Source of the DNA: Pectobacterium polonicum
GTDB taxonomy: Bacteria > Pseudomonadota > Gammaproteobacteria > Enterobacterales > Enterobacteriaceae
Direction of reading: 5' to 3'
Length of the DNA stretch: 50,727 nt
NCBI RefSeq assembly: GCF_005497185.1
Contig: NZ_RJTN01000028.1
Location: forward strand, 1-50,727
Shown here piece by piece: positions 35,325 through 45,120 of this stretch. Numbering within the stretch: position 1 is the stretch's first letter; each line of letters starts with the position of its first letter. A program made the position numbers and the translations under genes. The notes under the pieces are model-generated. The model had not been told where the DNA came from. It was given only the letters and a program-made list of their open reading frames with translations, and did not search any database.

Positions 35325-36679
35325 CCGATTGGCATTCGACGGCAGCAGCATCAACGGAACAGGATACCCGGCTGGCGCTGCTGGCCGAACTGTTACAGTT
35401 ACAAAGCCGCGCCAGAGCGCGAGAAACGCTGGATGAATTGGCGTTTTTCATCGTCAATGAAACGCATAATTTGGTGAAATATCGTCAGGCGCTGTTGTGG
35501 GATAGCGATAAACGGCGTTTGCAGGCCGCTTCCGGGCTGGCTTCGCTCGATCATAACGCACCGTTTTGCACCGAATTTAGTCGCCTGTGCCGCCAGTGGC
35601 AGGAAGAAGGTCGTCAAACGCAGGCGCTCAGTTTTCAGGATTTACCCACAAACGATCGTCAACTGTGGCAGGAGCATCTGCCGGAATTTTTACTCTGGTT
35701 ACCGCTGCGCGTGGCGCAGGGCGATGCGCCGCTGGTGCTGGTTTTAGCGCGGGATAGTGCGTGGCTGCCCGCAGAAATTATCCTGCTGGAAAAGCTGGCA
35801 GACGCCTACGCACATGCATGGTTAAGCCTGTGTAAAGTGCGCCGTCGTCAGGTCAAAACCAGTCCGAAAAAACGCCGACTGATCGTTGCCGCGGCGGTGG
35901 CGTTAGTGCTGATCTTATTGATCCCCGTTCGTCAGTCGGTACTGGCTCCGGCGGAGATCGTCGCCCACCGTCCGGTTATGGTTCGGGCCCCTGTTGCGGG
36001 CGTGGTGGATGATATTCTGGTTCGCCCTAATCAAACCGTTAGCGCTAACCAACCGCTAGTGCGGCTGGACGTGCGTGAACTGGAAAATCGGCTGGAATCC
36101 GCGCGACAGGCTTTTGCGACTGCCGATGCCCAGTACCGTCAGGCACAGCAACAGGCGCTGTTCGATGCCAACAGCAAGGCCAGTCTGGCCGTGCTGCAAA
36201 GCCGCCGCGAGCAGGCGCAGAGCGACATGGATTTTCTGCAACGACAGCAGGAACGTATGCAGCTTGTTTCCCCGCGTGACGGCGTGGCGATTCTTGATGA
36301 TGCCAGTGACTGGATTGGGCGTTCGGTAGCGGTCGGCGAACGTATCATGATGATCGCCGATCCACACGATGTGGAACTGGAGATCCAATTGCCTGCGGCA
36401 GATGCAATTGCACTGGAAAATGGCGCGGATGTACGTCTATTCCTCAATGTGGCACCGAATTCAGCACAGGAAGCGCGACTTGAACAGATCGGCTATCGTG
36501 CCGCGCCAACGCCGGATAATGTGATGGCCTATCGGCTGCGCGCGCGTTTTACGCAGGATGATCCACAGCTGCGTGTAGGGCTGAAGGGGACGGCTAAGCT
36601 ATACGGAAAACGTACGGTGTTGTTCGTTTACCTGCTGCGTAAACCGCTGGCCTCTCTGCGCGTTTGGCTGGGCGTGTAA
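35321..36679 (+). CDS. GAF-like / TM / HlyD-type adaptor fusion
   Basis: A 452-residue protein with a cytoplasmic N-terminal domain (about 18-170) that resembles a GAF fold (TLDELAFFIVNETHNLVKYRQALLW is the typical first segment; ALLVLARDSAWLPAEI, LEKLADAYAHAW the last helix). A basic stretch then leads to one TM helix (about 186-203, LIVAAAVALVLILLIPV), and a periplasmic HlyD-type half: first lipoyl motif VMVRAPVAGVVDDILVRPNQTV, coiled hairpin (about 250-310), second lipoyl motif LVSPRDGVAILDD, and a beta domain. The GAF part could sense a cytoplasmic ligand or dock to partner proteins; this is inference. Coupled by overlap to both neighbours. Confidence 0.8.
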   Translation: MTDWHSTAAASTEQDTRLALLAELLQLQSRARARETLDELAFFIVNETHNLVKYRQALLWDSDKRRLQAASGLASLDHNAPFCTEFSRLCRQWQEEGRQTQALSFQDLPTNDRQLWQEHLPEFLLWLPLRVAQGDAPLVLVLARDSAWLPAEIILLEKLADAYAHAWLSLCKVRRRQVKTSPKKRRLIVAAAVALVLILLIPVRQSVLAPAEIVAHRPVMVRAPVAGVVDDILVRPNQTVSANQPLVRLDVRELENRLESARQAFATADAQYRQAQQQALFDANSKASLAVLQSRREQAQSDMDFLQRQQERMQLVSPRDGVAILDDASDWIGRSVAVGERIMMIADPHDVELEIQLPAADAIALENGADVRLFLNVAPNSAQEARLEQIGYRAAPTPDNVMAYRLRARFTQDDPQLRVGLKGTAKLYGKRTVLFVYLLRKPLASLRVWLGV

Positions 36680-36696
36680 CGATGGCTGGAGGAGCG

Positions 36697-38811
36697 ATGC
36701 CCACCGCTGGGCTTAGCCCGCTGCGCGATGAACTGATCCTGCACGCGGGACCGGCTAACCGTGACGGTTCGCCCAGTTGGACATTGGAAGATCCGCTGCG
36801 TGGTCTCTATTTTCGTATCGGCTGGGCAGAAATGGCAATGCTATCGCGCTGGTCGATGGGGAATACCTCGCAGATTGTCGCCGAGATTAACCAGACTTCC
36901 GCGTTGACGCTTGATGACAGCGATGTGCAGTACTTCAACCGTTTCTTGCAGGCCAACAGCCTGACGCGTGTTTCCGGCGATGAGGCGCTGGCGCAGTTCT
37001 CTCGTCAGGTAGAGCAATCGCGTGTCTCGATGTGGCGCAAGCTGCTAAAGAATTATCTGTTCTTCCGCATTCCTTTATGGCACCCGGATCGCTTTCTGGG
37101 TGCCACGCTACCGTGGATTGAACCCTTTTTCAGTCGTACTTTTCTTAAACTGACGCTGCTGGTGGCCGCGCTGGGGTTATTCCTCGCCGGACGCCAATGG
37201 GAAACGTTCAAACATACCTTTCTACATTTCTTCACGCTGGAAGGGGCGGCACTGGCAGGACTGACGCTGTGCTTTACCAAGATCCTACATGAGTTTGGCC
37301 ACGCCTACACCTGCAAGCGCTTTGGTGCGCGGGTTGCCACCATGGGCATCGCGTTTCTGGTGATGATGCCAGTGCTGTACACCGATACGTCCGGTTCGTG
37401 GAAGCTCACCCGCCGCCGACAGCGGATGGCGATTGGTGCAGCGGGTATGATGACCGAACTGGCGTTGGCGGCATGGGCAACGCTGGCATGGAGCTTCTTG
37501 CCGGACGGTATGCTGCGCAGCGCCGCATTTATGCTGGCGACGACGACCTGGATCATGACACTGGCGATTAACCTCAGTCCGTTGATGCGCTTCGACGGCT
37601 ATTTCCTGCTTTCTGATGGGTTGCAGGTGCCGAATCTGCAAAACCGAGGCTTCGCGATTGGCCGCTGGCAGATGCGGGAATGGCTGTTCGGCTTGGGCGA
37701 TGCGCCGCCGGAGCACTTTCCCCGTTGGCTACAACGCACGCTGGTGGGTTATGCCTTTGCGGTGTGGATATACCGTTTCTTTCTGTTTACCGGTATCGCG
37801 ATTCTGGTTTACCACATGGCGTTCAAGTTATTAGGAATGCTGCTTTTCGCGATTGAAATCGGCTACTTCGTGGTGATGCCCGTGGTGAATGAAGTACGCG
37901 AATGGAGTAAACGCCGTAAGGATTACCGTATGAACCGTAATATGACGACAACGCTGGCCGTGAGTACCGTGGTTCTGCTTTTGCTGATGATTCCCTGGCA
38001 GCGTAGCGTGTACGCACCGGCGCTGCTGCGGGCGGAACAGCAAAGCAGCCTGTACATGCCTGTGCCTGCGATGATTCAGCGCATTGAGGTGCAGGTCGGT
38101 CAGCCTGTGCGCGCCGGGCAAACGCTGTTTACGCTGTCGTCTGACGCACTGGCGCATGAACGGCAACAGCTTGAACGCCAGATTGCCACATTGAACTGGC
38201 AAAGCACCTTTCAGGTATTCAACAAGGAAGCCGCAGGCGATCACCAACGCGTGAAGCAGGAGCACGAAGCGGCACTGCAAAAGTTGCAGGTATTGCAGCG
38301 CCAGTCTGAGCAGTTGACGGTGCGTGCGCCGATAGACGGCGTAGTGGCAGATATGGCGACACCGCTGGAAGCGGGCGAATGGCTGGGGCAGGGCGAGTGG
38401 CTGGCGGTGGTGACCAAACCAACCGGCGGACTGGTGGAAGCCTTCGTGTCGGAGAAAGACTGGCAGCGGCTCAGCACTGGCGCAAAAGGCACGTTTTATT
38501 TACAGGATGTCAGTCGTTCATCGTTGCCGCTCACGATTGTGGAAATCGCCAGTACGGCGACCCGCGATCTGAATGCGGCACCGGAGCTCGCCTCGGTATA
38601 TGGCGGTGATATTGCCACACTGAGCGATGCACAGCGCAAGCTGCACCCTGAACAGGCGATGTATCGCGTATTGCTCAGCCTGCCTGCCGATTACCGTGCT
38701 CAGCCGCAGGTACTGCGCGGCACGGTGGTGATGGACGGTGAAGCTCAAAGCCTATTGGTTCGTGGCTGGAAAGTGGTATCCGCCGTGCTGATCCGCGAGC
38801 TGTCATTCTGA
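36697..38811 (+). CDS. M50-type zinc metalloprotease fused to a periplasmic adaptor
   Basis: A 705-residue polytopic protein. The N-terminal part (1-140) is soluble and resembles the partner-binding region of YydH/M50-adaptor proteins. The membrane protease core (about 140-420) has the site-2-protease zinc motif HEFGH (His198, Glu199, His202), a GAAGMMTELALAAW segment and the third-ligand region NLSPLMRFDGYF. A further TM at about 425-442 (VVLLLLMIPW) leads into a HlyD-like half: YMPVPAMIQRIEVQVGQPV, coiled hairpin (about 485-540), VRAPIDGVVADMATPLEAG. The open frame begins at a TTG at 36664, but GGAGGAG immediately precedes the ATG at 36697. No ATPase is linked. The active site is intact, so proteolysis of the giant protein or regulation of export is plausible. 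Confidence 0.83.
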   Translation: MPTAGLSPLRDELILHAGPANRDGSPSWTLEDPLRGLYFRIGWAEMAMLSRWSMGNTSQIVAEINQTSALTLDDSDVQYFNRFLQANSLTRVSGDEALAQFSRQVEQSRVSMWRKLLKNYLFFRIPLWHPDRFLGATLPWIEPFFSRTFLKLTLLVAALGLFLAGRQWETFKHTFLHFFTLEGAALAGLTLCFTKILHEFGHAYTCKRFGARVATMGIAFLVMMPVLYTDTSGSWKLTRRRQRMAIGAAGMMTELALAAWATLAWSFLPDGMLRSAAFMLATTTWIMTLAINLSPLMRFDGYFLLSDGLQVPNLQNRGFAIGRWQMREWLFGLGDAPPEHFPRWLQRTLVGYAFAVWIYRFFLFTGIAILVYHMAFKLLGMLLFAIEIGYFVVMPVVNEVREWSKRRKDYRMNRNMTTTLAVSTVVLLLLMIPWQRSVYAPALLRAEQQSSLYMPVPAMIQRIEVQVGQPVRAGQTLFTLSSDALAHERQQLERQIATLNWQSTFQVFNKEAAGDHQRVKQEHEAALQKLQVLQRQSEQLTVRAPIDGVVADMATPLEAGEWLGQGEWLAVVTKPTGGLVEAFVSEKDWQRLSTGAKGTFYLQDVSRSSLPLTIVEIASTATRDLNAAPELASVYGGDIATLSDAQRKLHPEQAMYRVLLSLPADYRAQPQVLRGTVVMDGEAQSLLVRGWKVVSAVLIRELSF

Positions 38812-39013
38812 TTAGTTTTGATTTCTGCGATGTCGATCCTGACTTTCTTCCCGCTATTGCCAGATTGTTGTTTCTTCTGGCAGTGGCGTGAAGGAGGGCG
38901 CTTAACTCCTCGATTATGTTGTTGCTGTTATCTCCATTCTATCTGTTTAAAATAGCTGGTTTTTTTACATTAGTGACAAGGCAGCGACGTGATATCGAGA
39001 TACACGGGGCTAC

Positions 39014-39060
39014 CACGGTGCGAGGTGTCCCTGCGGGAACCTCATCACCGTGTTTCCCTT
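39014..39060 (+). terminator. Terminator after the export operon
   Basis: A long stem: CACGGTG (39014-39020) with CACCGTG (39046-39052), enclosing GAGGT...ACCTC and CCC...GGG pairs. TTTCCCTT follows. It probably ends the transcript that begins at flp or at the giant protein gene. The rest of 38812-39137 holds no gene; it includes the rhiE leader. Confidence 0.72.
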
Positions 39061-39137
39061 AATATCTGGCATTGGCCGTTACCTTGAACCACAGTGAAAA
39101 ATTATGATTTAACCAATGGAACACAAGAGGGCTGACT

Positions 39138-40853
39138 GTGAAGCGATCTGTCTTGTTGTTGGTGGGAGCCATGCTGGCACCCTATGGCTATAGTGCACAG
39201 GATAATGCCGTGTCGTTATCCGTTTCGGGCTTGAATACCGTGTTGGATAATGGCTTGCTGAAAGTCACATTCGGTGAGGATGGCAGCGCGGTGAGCATGG
39301 TAACGGGAGGTAAAAATATCGTCACCAACCTGTCCGGTGCGGCGCGTGACCCGAGCAAAACCCGTAGTGCTTACCTCGACTATTACGTTAAAGGCGTCAA
39401 AGATTTTGTTCCCGAGCGTGTAGAGGTGCTGCGCAACGATCGTGAGATGGCGCATGTGGCCTATATTGACGATCGCGGCGGGCTGCTAAAACTTGAATAT
39501 CACCTGATTATGCGGCGCGGCGTTAGCGGGCTTTATAGCTATGTGGTGGCTGAAAATAGCGGAAGTCAGAATGTTAACGTCAGTGAACTGCGCAACGTTT
39601 ATCGCTTCGATCCTGCGCGGTTAGACCACCTCTACAGCGGTGTTCGTCAGGGCAAACCGCTGCTCTATAGCCAGCTTGAGGCCTCACCAAAGGTGCAGGA
39701 TGAAACCTGGCGACTGCCGGATGGCAGTATCTATTCCAAATATGATTTCGCTGGCTACATGCGTGCAGCGCCTTTCTGGGGCGTTTTCGGTAACGGCGTA
39801 GGGGCATGGCTGATTCACGGCAATCGGGAGTATTTCTCTGGCGATGCGCTTAAGCAGGATTTGCTGGTGCATCAGGATGCGATCATTCTGAACTATATGA
39901 CGGGGTCGCACTTTGGTACGCCGGATATGAAAGCCCCGCCGGGCTGGAAAAAATTCTACGGACCGTGGCTGCTCTACATTAACCAGGGCGATACCAAGCA
40001 GATGCTAGCGGATGCACAGCGTCAGGCGCTGACAGAAACGGTTAGTTGGCCGTACCAATGGGTGAACGATTCTCGCTATGCGTTCGAACGCACGCAGGTT
40101 AGCGGACGCGTTGCCAGCCAGCAGCCCGTCACCGTCGTGCTTTCATCATCATTGGATGAGCCGTTTGATGTGCAGACCCGCGGTTATTCGTATCAGGCAA
40201 CGACGGACTCGCAGGGATATTTTGCTATTTCTCATGTCCGTCCGGGCAATTACCATCTAACCGTGTACGCCAACAGCGGTACTCAGCCAGGGGTATTGGC
40301 AGAGCAAACGCTGTCTGTTTCCGGTGATAAGCAAGCGCTGCCGGTGATAACGCTGCCTAAAGCGGAACCGGTTGTTTGGGCGATTGGACAGGCCAATCGG
40401 CTGGCGAGCGAATTTCGCTTTGGTAACGAGGCGCGCAATACCCGCTGGCAGCATGAGGTTCCGGCAAATCTGACGTTCGATATTGGCCGCAGCGACTATC
40501 AGCACGACTGGTATTACGCACAGACTAAACCGGGAAAATGGGATATCCGTTTCGCTCTGCGGCCGGAGAAGAAAACTTATTTCCTGAACATCGCACTGGC
40601 GGCAGCCAGCAACAGCGGCATGAGTGAACCGTCCACGCCACAGTTGGCGGTAATGGTAAACGGCACCACGCTGGAGACGCTGACTTACGAGAACGACAAA
40701 ACCATCTATCGTGGTGCGCTACAGAGCGGTCGCTATCACGTTGCCCGTATCCCGGTGTCATCCCGTTTCCTGAAAAACGGCAACAACACCATCACACTGC
40801 AATTAAAAGGCGGTAGCGTGATGTATGACGTGGTGACGTTAAGCGAGGAATAA
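39138..40853 (+). CDS. rhiE: Rhamnogalacturonate lyase, family PL4 (RhiE-like)
   Basis: Secreted enzyme that cleaves rhamnogalacturonan I of pectin by beta-elimination, as RhiE does in Dickeya. It has 571 residues. A Sec signal (1-20, cleaved near YSA|QD) is followed by a beta-sandwich lyase domain (about 25-300, with RLPDGSIYSKYDFAGYM, WGVFGNGVGAWLIHGNREY, YGPWLLYINQGDTKQML), a fibronectin-III-like domain (about 315-405, with GYSYQATTDSQGYFAISHVR) and a carbohydrate-binding-type C-domain (about 410-571). It starts with GTG; AGAGG is seven bases upstream. RhiE is secreted by the Out type II system in relatives. It is convergent with actP. Confidence 0.9.
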   Translation: MKRSVLLLVGAMLAPYGYSAQDNAVSLSVSGLNTVLDNGLLKVTFGEDGSAVSMVTGGKNIVTNLSGAARDPSKTRSAYLDYYVKGVKDFVPERVEVLRNDREMAHVAYIDDRGGLLKLEYHLIMRRGVSGLYSYVVAENSGSQNVNVSELRNVYRFDPARLDHLYSGVRQGKPLLYSQLEASPKVQDETWRLPDGSIYSKYDFAGYMRAAPFWGVFGNGVGAWLIHGNREYFSGDALKQDLLVHQDAIILNYMTGSHFGTPDMKAPPGWKKFYGPWLLYINQGDTKQMLADAQRQALTETVSWPYQWVNDSRYAFERTQVSGRVASQQPVTVVLSSSLDEPFDVQTRGYSYQATTDSQGYFAISHVRPGNYHLTVYANSGTQPGVLAEQTLSVSGDKQALPVITLPKAEPVVWAIGQANRLASEFRFGNEARNTRWQHEVPANLTFDIGRSDYQHDWYYAQTKPGKWDIRFALRPEKKTYFLNIALAAASNSGMSEPSTPQLAVMVNGTTLETLTYENDKTIYRGALQSGRYHVARIPVSSRFLKNGNNTITLQLKGGSVMYDVVTLSEE

Positions 40854-40956
40854 ACGCAGTTTCAATAACGTGAAGGGGCGTGGGCAGGGATAGTCCACGA
40901 TAAAAAAGCGCAGGAGCGATTTTCAACAACGCGAAGCGTTGGGTTTCAAAGAAGGG

Positions 40957-40979
40957 CTGGCCCGCATTTCGCGGGCCAG
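40957..40979. terminator. Hairpin between convergent rhiE and actP
   Basis: A perfect 9-bp stem, CTGGCCCGC (40957-40965) and GCGGGCCAG (40971-40979), loop ATTTC. Another small stem (CAACGC-GAA-GCGTTG) sits at 40928-40942. Tails are only moderately T-rich, but the position 13 bases beyond the actP stop suggests a shared terminator. Confidence 0.6.
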
Positions 40980-40991
40980 TGAGAAGGAGAA

Positions 40992-42650
40992 TTAGTGGGA
41001 ACTGCCTTTTGATGCGCCGACGCCGGTTTGTGAGCGGACAAACTGTGCGTGGAAGCGAGCGCGTTCCTGCTGTCCGGCTTCGGAACGATCGGTGATGGAG
41101 AAGAACCAGATACCGATAAACGCGACCAGCATGGAGAACAGTGCTGGATAATCGTAAGGATAAATAGGCGTGGCGTGGCCGAGAATTTTCACCCAGATAG
41201 TCGGCCCCAATATCATCAGAATGACGGCCGTTAACAGCCCCGCCCAACCGCCAATCATGGCACCGCGTGTCGTCAGCTTCGACCAGTACATGGAAATGAT
41301 AATGATCGGGAAGTTACAGCTGGCAGCGATAGAGAACGCCAGCCCGACCATGAAGGCGATGTTCTGGTTCTCAAACAGGATACCGAGTGAAATCGCCACG
41401 ACGCCCAGCACCAGTACGGTGATTTTCGAGACTTTCAGCTCATCACGTTCTGTCGCTTTCCCTTTCTTAATCACGTTGGAGTAAAGATCGTGAGAAACGG
41501 CAGAGGCACCTGCCAGCGTCAGCCCGGCAACGACGGCCAGAATGGTGGCAAAGGCCACGGCGGAGATAAAGCCGAGGAAGAAGTCGCCGCCGACTGCATC
41601 AGCCAGATGCACTGCCGCCATGTTATTCCCGCCAATAAGTGCGCCCGTCGCGTCCTTAAACGCAGGATTGGCACTAACCAACAGAATGGCACCGAAGCCG
41701 ATGATGAAGGTCAGGAAGTAGAAATAGCCCATGAACCCGGTGGCATAGAACACGCTTTTTCGTGCTTCTTTCGCATCGCTGACGGTGAAGAAACGCATCA
41801 GAATGTGTGGGAGACCCGCTGTACCGAACATCAGACCTAATCCGAGCGAGAGCGCGGAAATTGGGTCAGAAACCAGCCCGCCAGGGCTCATGATCGACGC
41901 GCCTTTTGGGTGAACCGCCATTGCCTGCTTGAACAGCGTATCAAAGCTGAATCCGACAGATTTCATGACCATCACAGCCATGAAGGTGGCACCGAATAGC
42001 AGCAGGACGGCTTTGATAATCTGTACCCATGTAGTGGCGAGCATGCCGCCAAACATCACGTACATCACCATCAGAATACCGACGAGTACCACGGCAATGT
42101 GGTAATTGAGGCCGAACAGCAGCTCGATAAGTTTCCCCGCGCCCACCATCTGTGCGATGAGATACAGGGCCACGACCACCAGCGAGCCACAGGCAGAGAG
42201 GCTACGGATTGGGCGCTGTTGCAAGCGATAGGAGGCGACGTCAGCAAAGGTATAACGCCCGAGGTTGCGCAGCCGCTCTGCGATCAGAAACAGGATAATT
42301 GGCCAACCGACTAAAAAGCCAAGTGAGTAGATCAGGCCGTCGTAGCCGGAGGTATAGACCAGTGCAGAAATACCGAGAAAGGACGCGGCGGACATGTAGT
42401 CGCCCGCAATCGCCAGCCCGTTCTGGAAACCGGTGATGTTGCCGCCAGCCGTGTAATAATCACTACGTGAGCGCGTTTTCTTCGACGCCCAGTAGGTGAT
42501 ATACAGCGTGCCGCCAACGAACAGCAGAAACATCACGATGGCCTGAATATTCAACGGCTGGCGCTGGACATCCCCCGTGAGTGCATCCGCCGCCCATGCA
42601 AGCACTGGCAGCGTCAACAGCCCGAACAGCATCATAAAGCGTATTTTCAT
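40992..42650 (-). CDS. actP: Cation/acetate symporter ActP
   Basis: Sodium:solute symporter family transporter for acetate (also glycolate) uptake, inner membrane, 552 residues versus 549 in E. coli. It has an N-terminal signal-like helix and about 13 membrane spans. Conserved stretches include [51 protein letters not shown] and the C-terminal [10 protein letters not shown]. Its start overlaps the yjcH stop by four bases (ATGA), so the two are coupled. Confidence 0.95.
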   Translation of the reverse strand: MKIRFMMLFGLLTLPVLAWAADALTGDVQRQPLNIQAIVMFLLFVGGTLYITYWASKKTRSRSDYYTAGGNITGFQNGLAIAGDYMSAASFLGISALVYTSGYDGLIYSLGFLVGWPIILFLIAERLRNLGRYTFADVASYRLQQRPIRSLSACGSLVVVALYLIAQMVGAGKLIELLFGLNYHIAVVLVGILMVMYVMFGGMLATTWVQIIKAVLLLFGATFMAVMVMKSVGFSFDTLFKQAMAVHPKGASIMSPGGLVSDPISALSLGLGLMFGTAGLPHILMRFFTVSDAKEARKSVFYATGFMGYFYFLTFIIGFGAILLVSANPAFKDATGALIGGNNMAAVHLADAVGGDFFLGFISAVAFATILAVVAGLTLAGASAVSHDLYSNVIKKGKATERDELKVSKITVLVLGVVAISLGILFENQNIAFMVGLAFSIAASCNFPIIIISMYWSKLTTRGAMIGGWAGLLTAVILMILGPTIWVKILGHATPIYPYDYPALFSMLVAFIGIWFFSITDRSEAGQQERARFHAQFVRSQTGVGASKGSSH

Positions 42651-42958
42651 TGCTTTACCTCATCCAGTAACTGCTTGGTCAGACGATCAAATTCACCGTT
42701 AGCGCGATACACATAGACGCCTGTCAGAATGAAGGAAATCGCAATCAATCCCACACCAATCGGAATGCCGCGGGTAATGCTGGAACCAGGAGCAATCGGC
42801 GTTCCTAGCCAGCCGGGGGCAAAGGCGATGAGCAGAATAAAGCCGACATAAAGCACCAGCATGATCAGCGAGAGAAAAGCAGCGAAACGCTGCCGCTTAT
42901 TGACCAGTTCTCTGAATAAGGGGTTACTTTCAATCCGTTGATAAATGGCATCATTCAT
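42647..42958 (-). CDS. yjcH: DUF485 membrane protein YjcH
   Basis: Small inner-membrane protein of the DUF485 family, 103 residues, with two TM helices (about 26-46 and 62-84). It sits between acs and actP and is probably an accessory subunit for ActP. It matches E. coli YjcH (104 residues) in position and size. Confidence 0.92.
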   Translation of the reverse strand: MNDAIYQRIESNPLFRELVNKRQRFAAFLSLIMLVLYVGFILLIAFAPGWLGTPIAPGSSITRGIPIGVGLIAISFILTGVYVYRANGEFDRLTKQLLDEVKQ

Positions 42959-43029
42959 CGTAAGTCTCCAGTAATCTGTAGGGTTGAGTCTTACCGCGAG
43001 TCACCGCCTGATTTAGCGCCAGCCACATC

Positions 43030-43056
43030 CCCGCAAGCCACGTCATGGCTTACGGG
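43030..43056 (-). repeat. Intercistronic hairpin between acs and yjcH
   Basis: CCCGCAAGCCA (43030-43040) and TGGCTTACGGG (43046-43056) pair with one mismatch and a 5-base loop. No T-run follows in the minus direction. It probably affects acs/yjcH mRNA stability, since E. coli also transcribes these genes together. Confidence 0.5.
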
Positions 43057-43082
43057 AATGAAGAGAGCGGTGGGTCAGAAGG

Positions 43083-45043
43083 TTATTGAGAGGCGGTACT
43101 CATGGCCTGCTTTTCTTCGAGCAGTTTTTCGACGACGCCAGGATCGGCCAGCGTTGAGGTATCCCCCAGATTGCTGGTGTCACCGGCGGCGATCTTACGC
43201 AAAATACGGCGCATGATTTTGCCGGATCGCGTTTTGGGTAAGGAGTCTGTCCAATGTAGAATGTCCGGCGTGGCAATGGGGCCGATTTCCTTACGCACCC
43301 AGTTGCGCACTTCCGTATACAACTCGCTGGACGGCTCTTCGCCGTGGTTCAGTGTGATATAGGCGTAAATAGCCTGCCCTTTCATATGGTGCGGGATGCC
43401 GACCACGGCAGCTTCGGCAATCTTGGGGTGGGCAACGAGCGCTGATTCGATTTCTGCCGTCCCCAGACGGTGCCCGGAAACGTTCAGCACGTCGTCAACG
43501 CGACCCGTGATCCAGTAATAACCATCCTCGTCACGGCGTGCGCCGTCGCCGCTGAAGTACATGCCTTTAAAGGTGGAAAAGTAGGTTTGCTCAAAGCGGT
43601 CGTGATCGCCAAACAGGGTTCGTGCCTGACCTGGCCAGGAATCCACAATGACCAGATTGCCTTCAGCGGTGCCTGCCTGCGGGTTGCCGAGGTTGTCGAC
43701 GAGCGCAGGCTGGACACCGAAGAACGGACGTGTCGCGGAGCCCGCTTTCGCCTCGATCGCGCCGGGGAGCGGGGTGATCATGAAGCCGCCCGTTTCCGTT
43801 TGCCACCATGTATCGACGATAGGGCATTTACCATTGCCGATTTTGTTGAAATACCACTCCCAGGCTTCCGGGTTGATTGGCTCACCAACAGAACCCATGA
43901 TCCTGAGCGATTCACGCGATGTGCCCTCGATCGCTTTATCACCTTCAGCCATCAGTGCACGGATCGCGGTCGGCGCGGTATAGAGGATGTTGACCTGATG
44001 TTTATCGACCACTTGTGCCATACGGCTGGCATCTGGCCAGGTTGGCACGCCTTCAAACATCAGCGTAATCGCACCGCATGCCAGCGGGCCATAAAGCAGG
44101 TAGCTATGCCCCGTGACCCAACCGACGTCCGCCGTACACCAGTAGATGTCGCCAGGGTGGTAGTCGAAGACATACTTGAAGGTCAGTGCGGCATAAACCA
44201 GATAGCCACCGTGGTGTGCAGTACGCCTTTGGGTTTACCGGTCGACCCTGACGTATAAAGGATAAAGAGGGGATCTTCCGCATTCATTTCTTCTGGCGGG
44301 CAATGGTCGTCTGCTTTTTCAACCAGATCGTGCCACCACAGGTCGCGCCCATCTTTCCATTCACCGCCCTTTCCCGTACGACGGAAAACGATAACGCTGG
44401 AAATAGTGGTGACGTTCGGATTCTTCAACGCCTCATCAATATTCTTCTTCAGCGGGATCACCCGTCCGGCACGTACGCCTTCATCAGCGGTAATGACCAG
44501 TTTGGCGCTGGAATCGATGATACGCCCGGAAATCGCTTCGGGAGAGAAGCCCCCGAAGATCACCGAGTGAATCGCGCCGATTCTTGCACAGGCCAACATG
44601 GCTACTGCTGCTTCCGGCACCATCGGCATATAAATGGCAACGACATCGCCTTTCTTGACGCCTTGTGACTTCAGTACATTGGCGAAGCGGCACACGGACT
44701 GGTGCAGCTCGCGATAGGTGACTTTCTTGCTTTCTGTTGCGTCATCGCCTTCCCAGATAATGGCGGTTTGATCGCCACGTTCTGCCAGATGACGGTCTAG
44801 GCAGTTTGCTGCCACATTAAGCGTCCCGTCCTCAAACCAGCGGATACGGATGTGGCCAGGGTCGAATGAAGTGTTCTTAATCGTTTCATAGGGTTTGATC
44901 CAATCGACGATCTTTCCCTGTTCACCCCAAAAGGTGGCGGGATCGTCAACGGACAGCCGATACATATTTTCGTATTGCTGGGCATTTATCAGTGCATTTT
45001 CCGCAATTGTAGCGGGAATGGCGTGTTTATTATGTTGTGTCAT
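43083..45043 (-). pseudogene. acs: Acetyl-CoA synthetase gene with a one-base deletion
   Basis: AMP-forming acetyl-CoA synthetase, which activates acetate scavenged by ActP. Reading from 45043, the frame matches E. coli Acs through the AMP-binding P-loop motif [11 protein letters not shown] and then LHTT; it next reads VAIWFMPH and stops. In the +1 frame the expected [17 protein letters not shown] follows and continues to the C-terminus, including the acylation-site motif [11 protein letters not shown]. One C (plus strand) is missing from the CC run at 44209-44210; restoring it gives a 653-residue protein, the normal length. So either the gene has just been inactivated or the base is an assembly error. 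AAGGAG lies seven bases before the ATG. Confidence 0.9.
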
Positions 45044-45083
45044 AGCGCTTCTCCTTAAACATGTTAATGCTATGTCAAATAAT

Positions 45084-45101
45084 GGTTAATTGTAGTTAAC
45101 C
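45084..45101. promoter_or_regulatory. Inverted repeat in the acs leader
   Basis: GGTTAA (45084-45089) and TTAACC (45096-45101) are exact inverted copies with 6 bases between. They lie about 40 bases before the acs start, downstream of the predicted promoter. Operator or mRNA structure; unassigned. Confidence 0.35.
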
Positions 45102-45120
45102 CGTTATCTTTGTTTCTTTT

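Noticed and set aside
39085-39110. KdgR-like box before rhiE
   Set aside because: The segment around AGTGAAAAATTATGATTT matches only about half of the KdgR consensus positions, too few to call.
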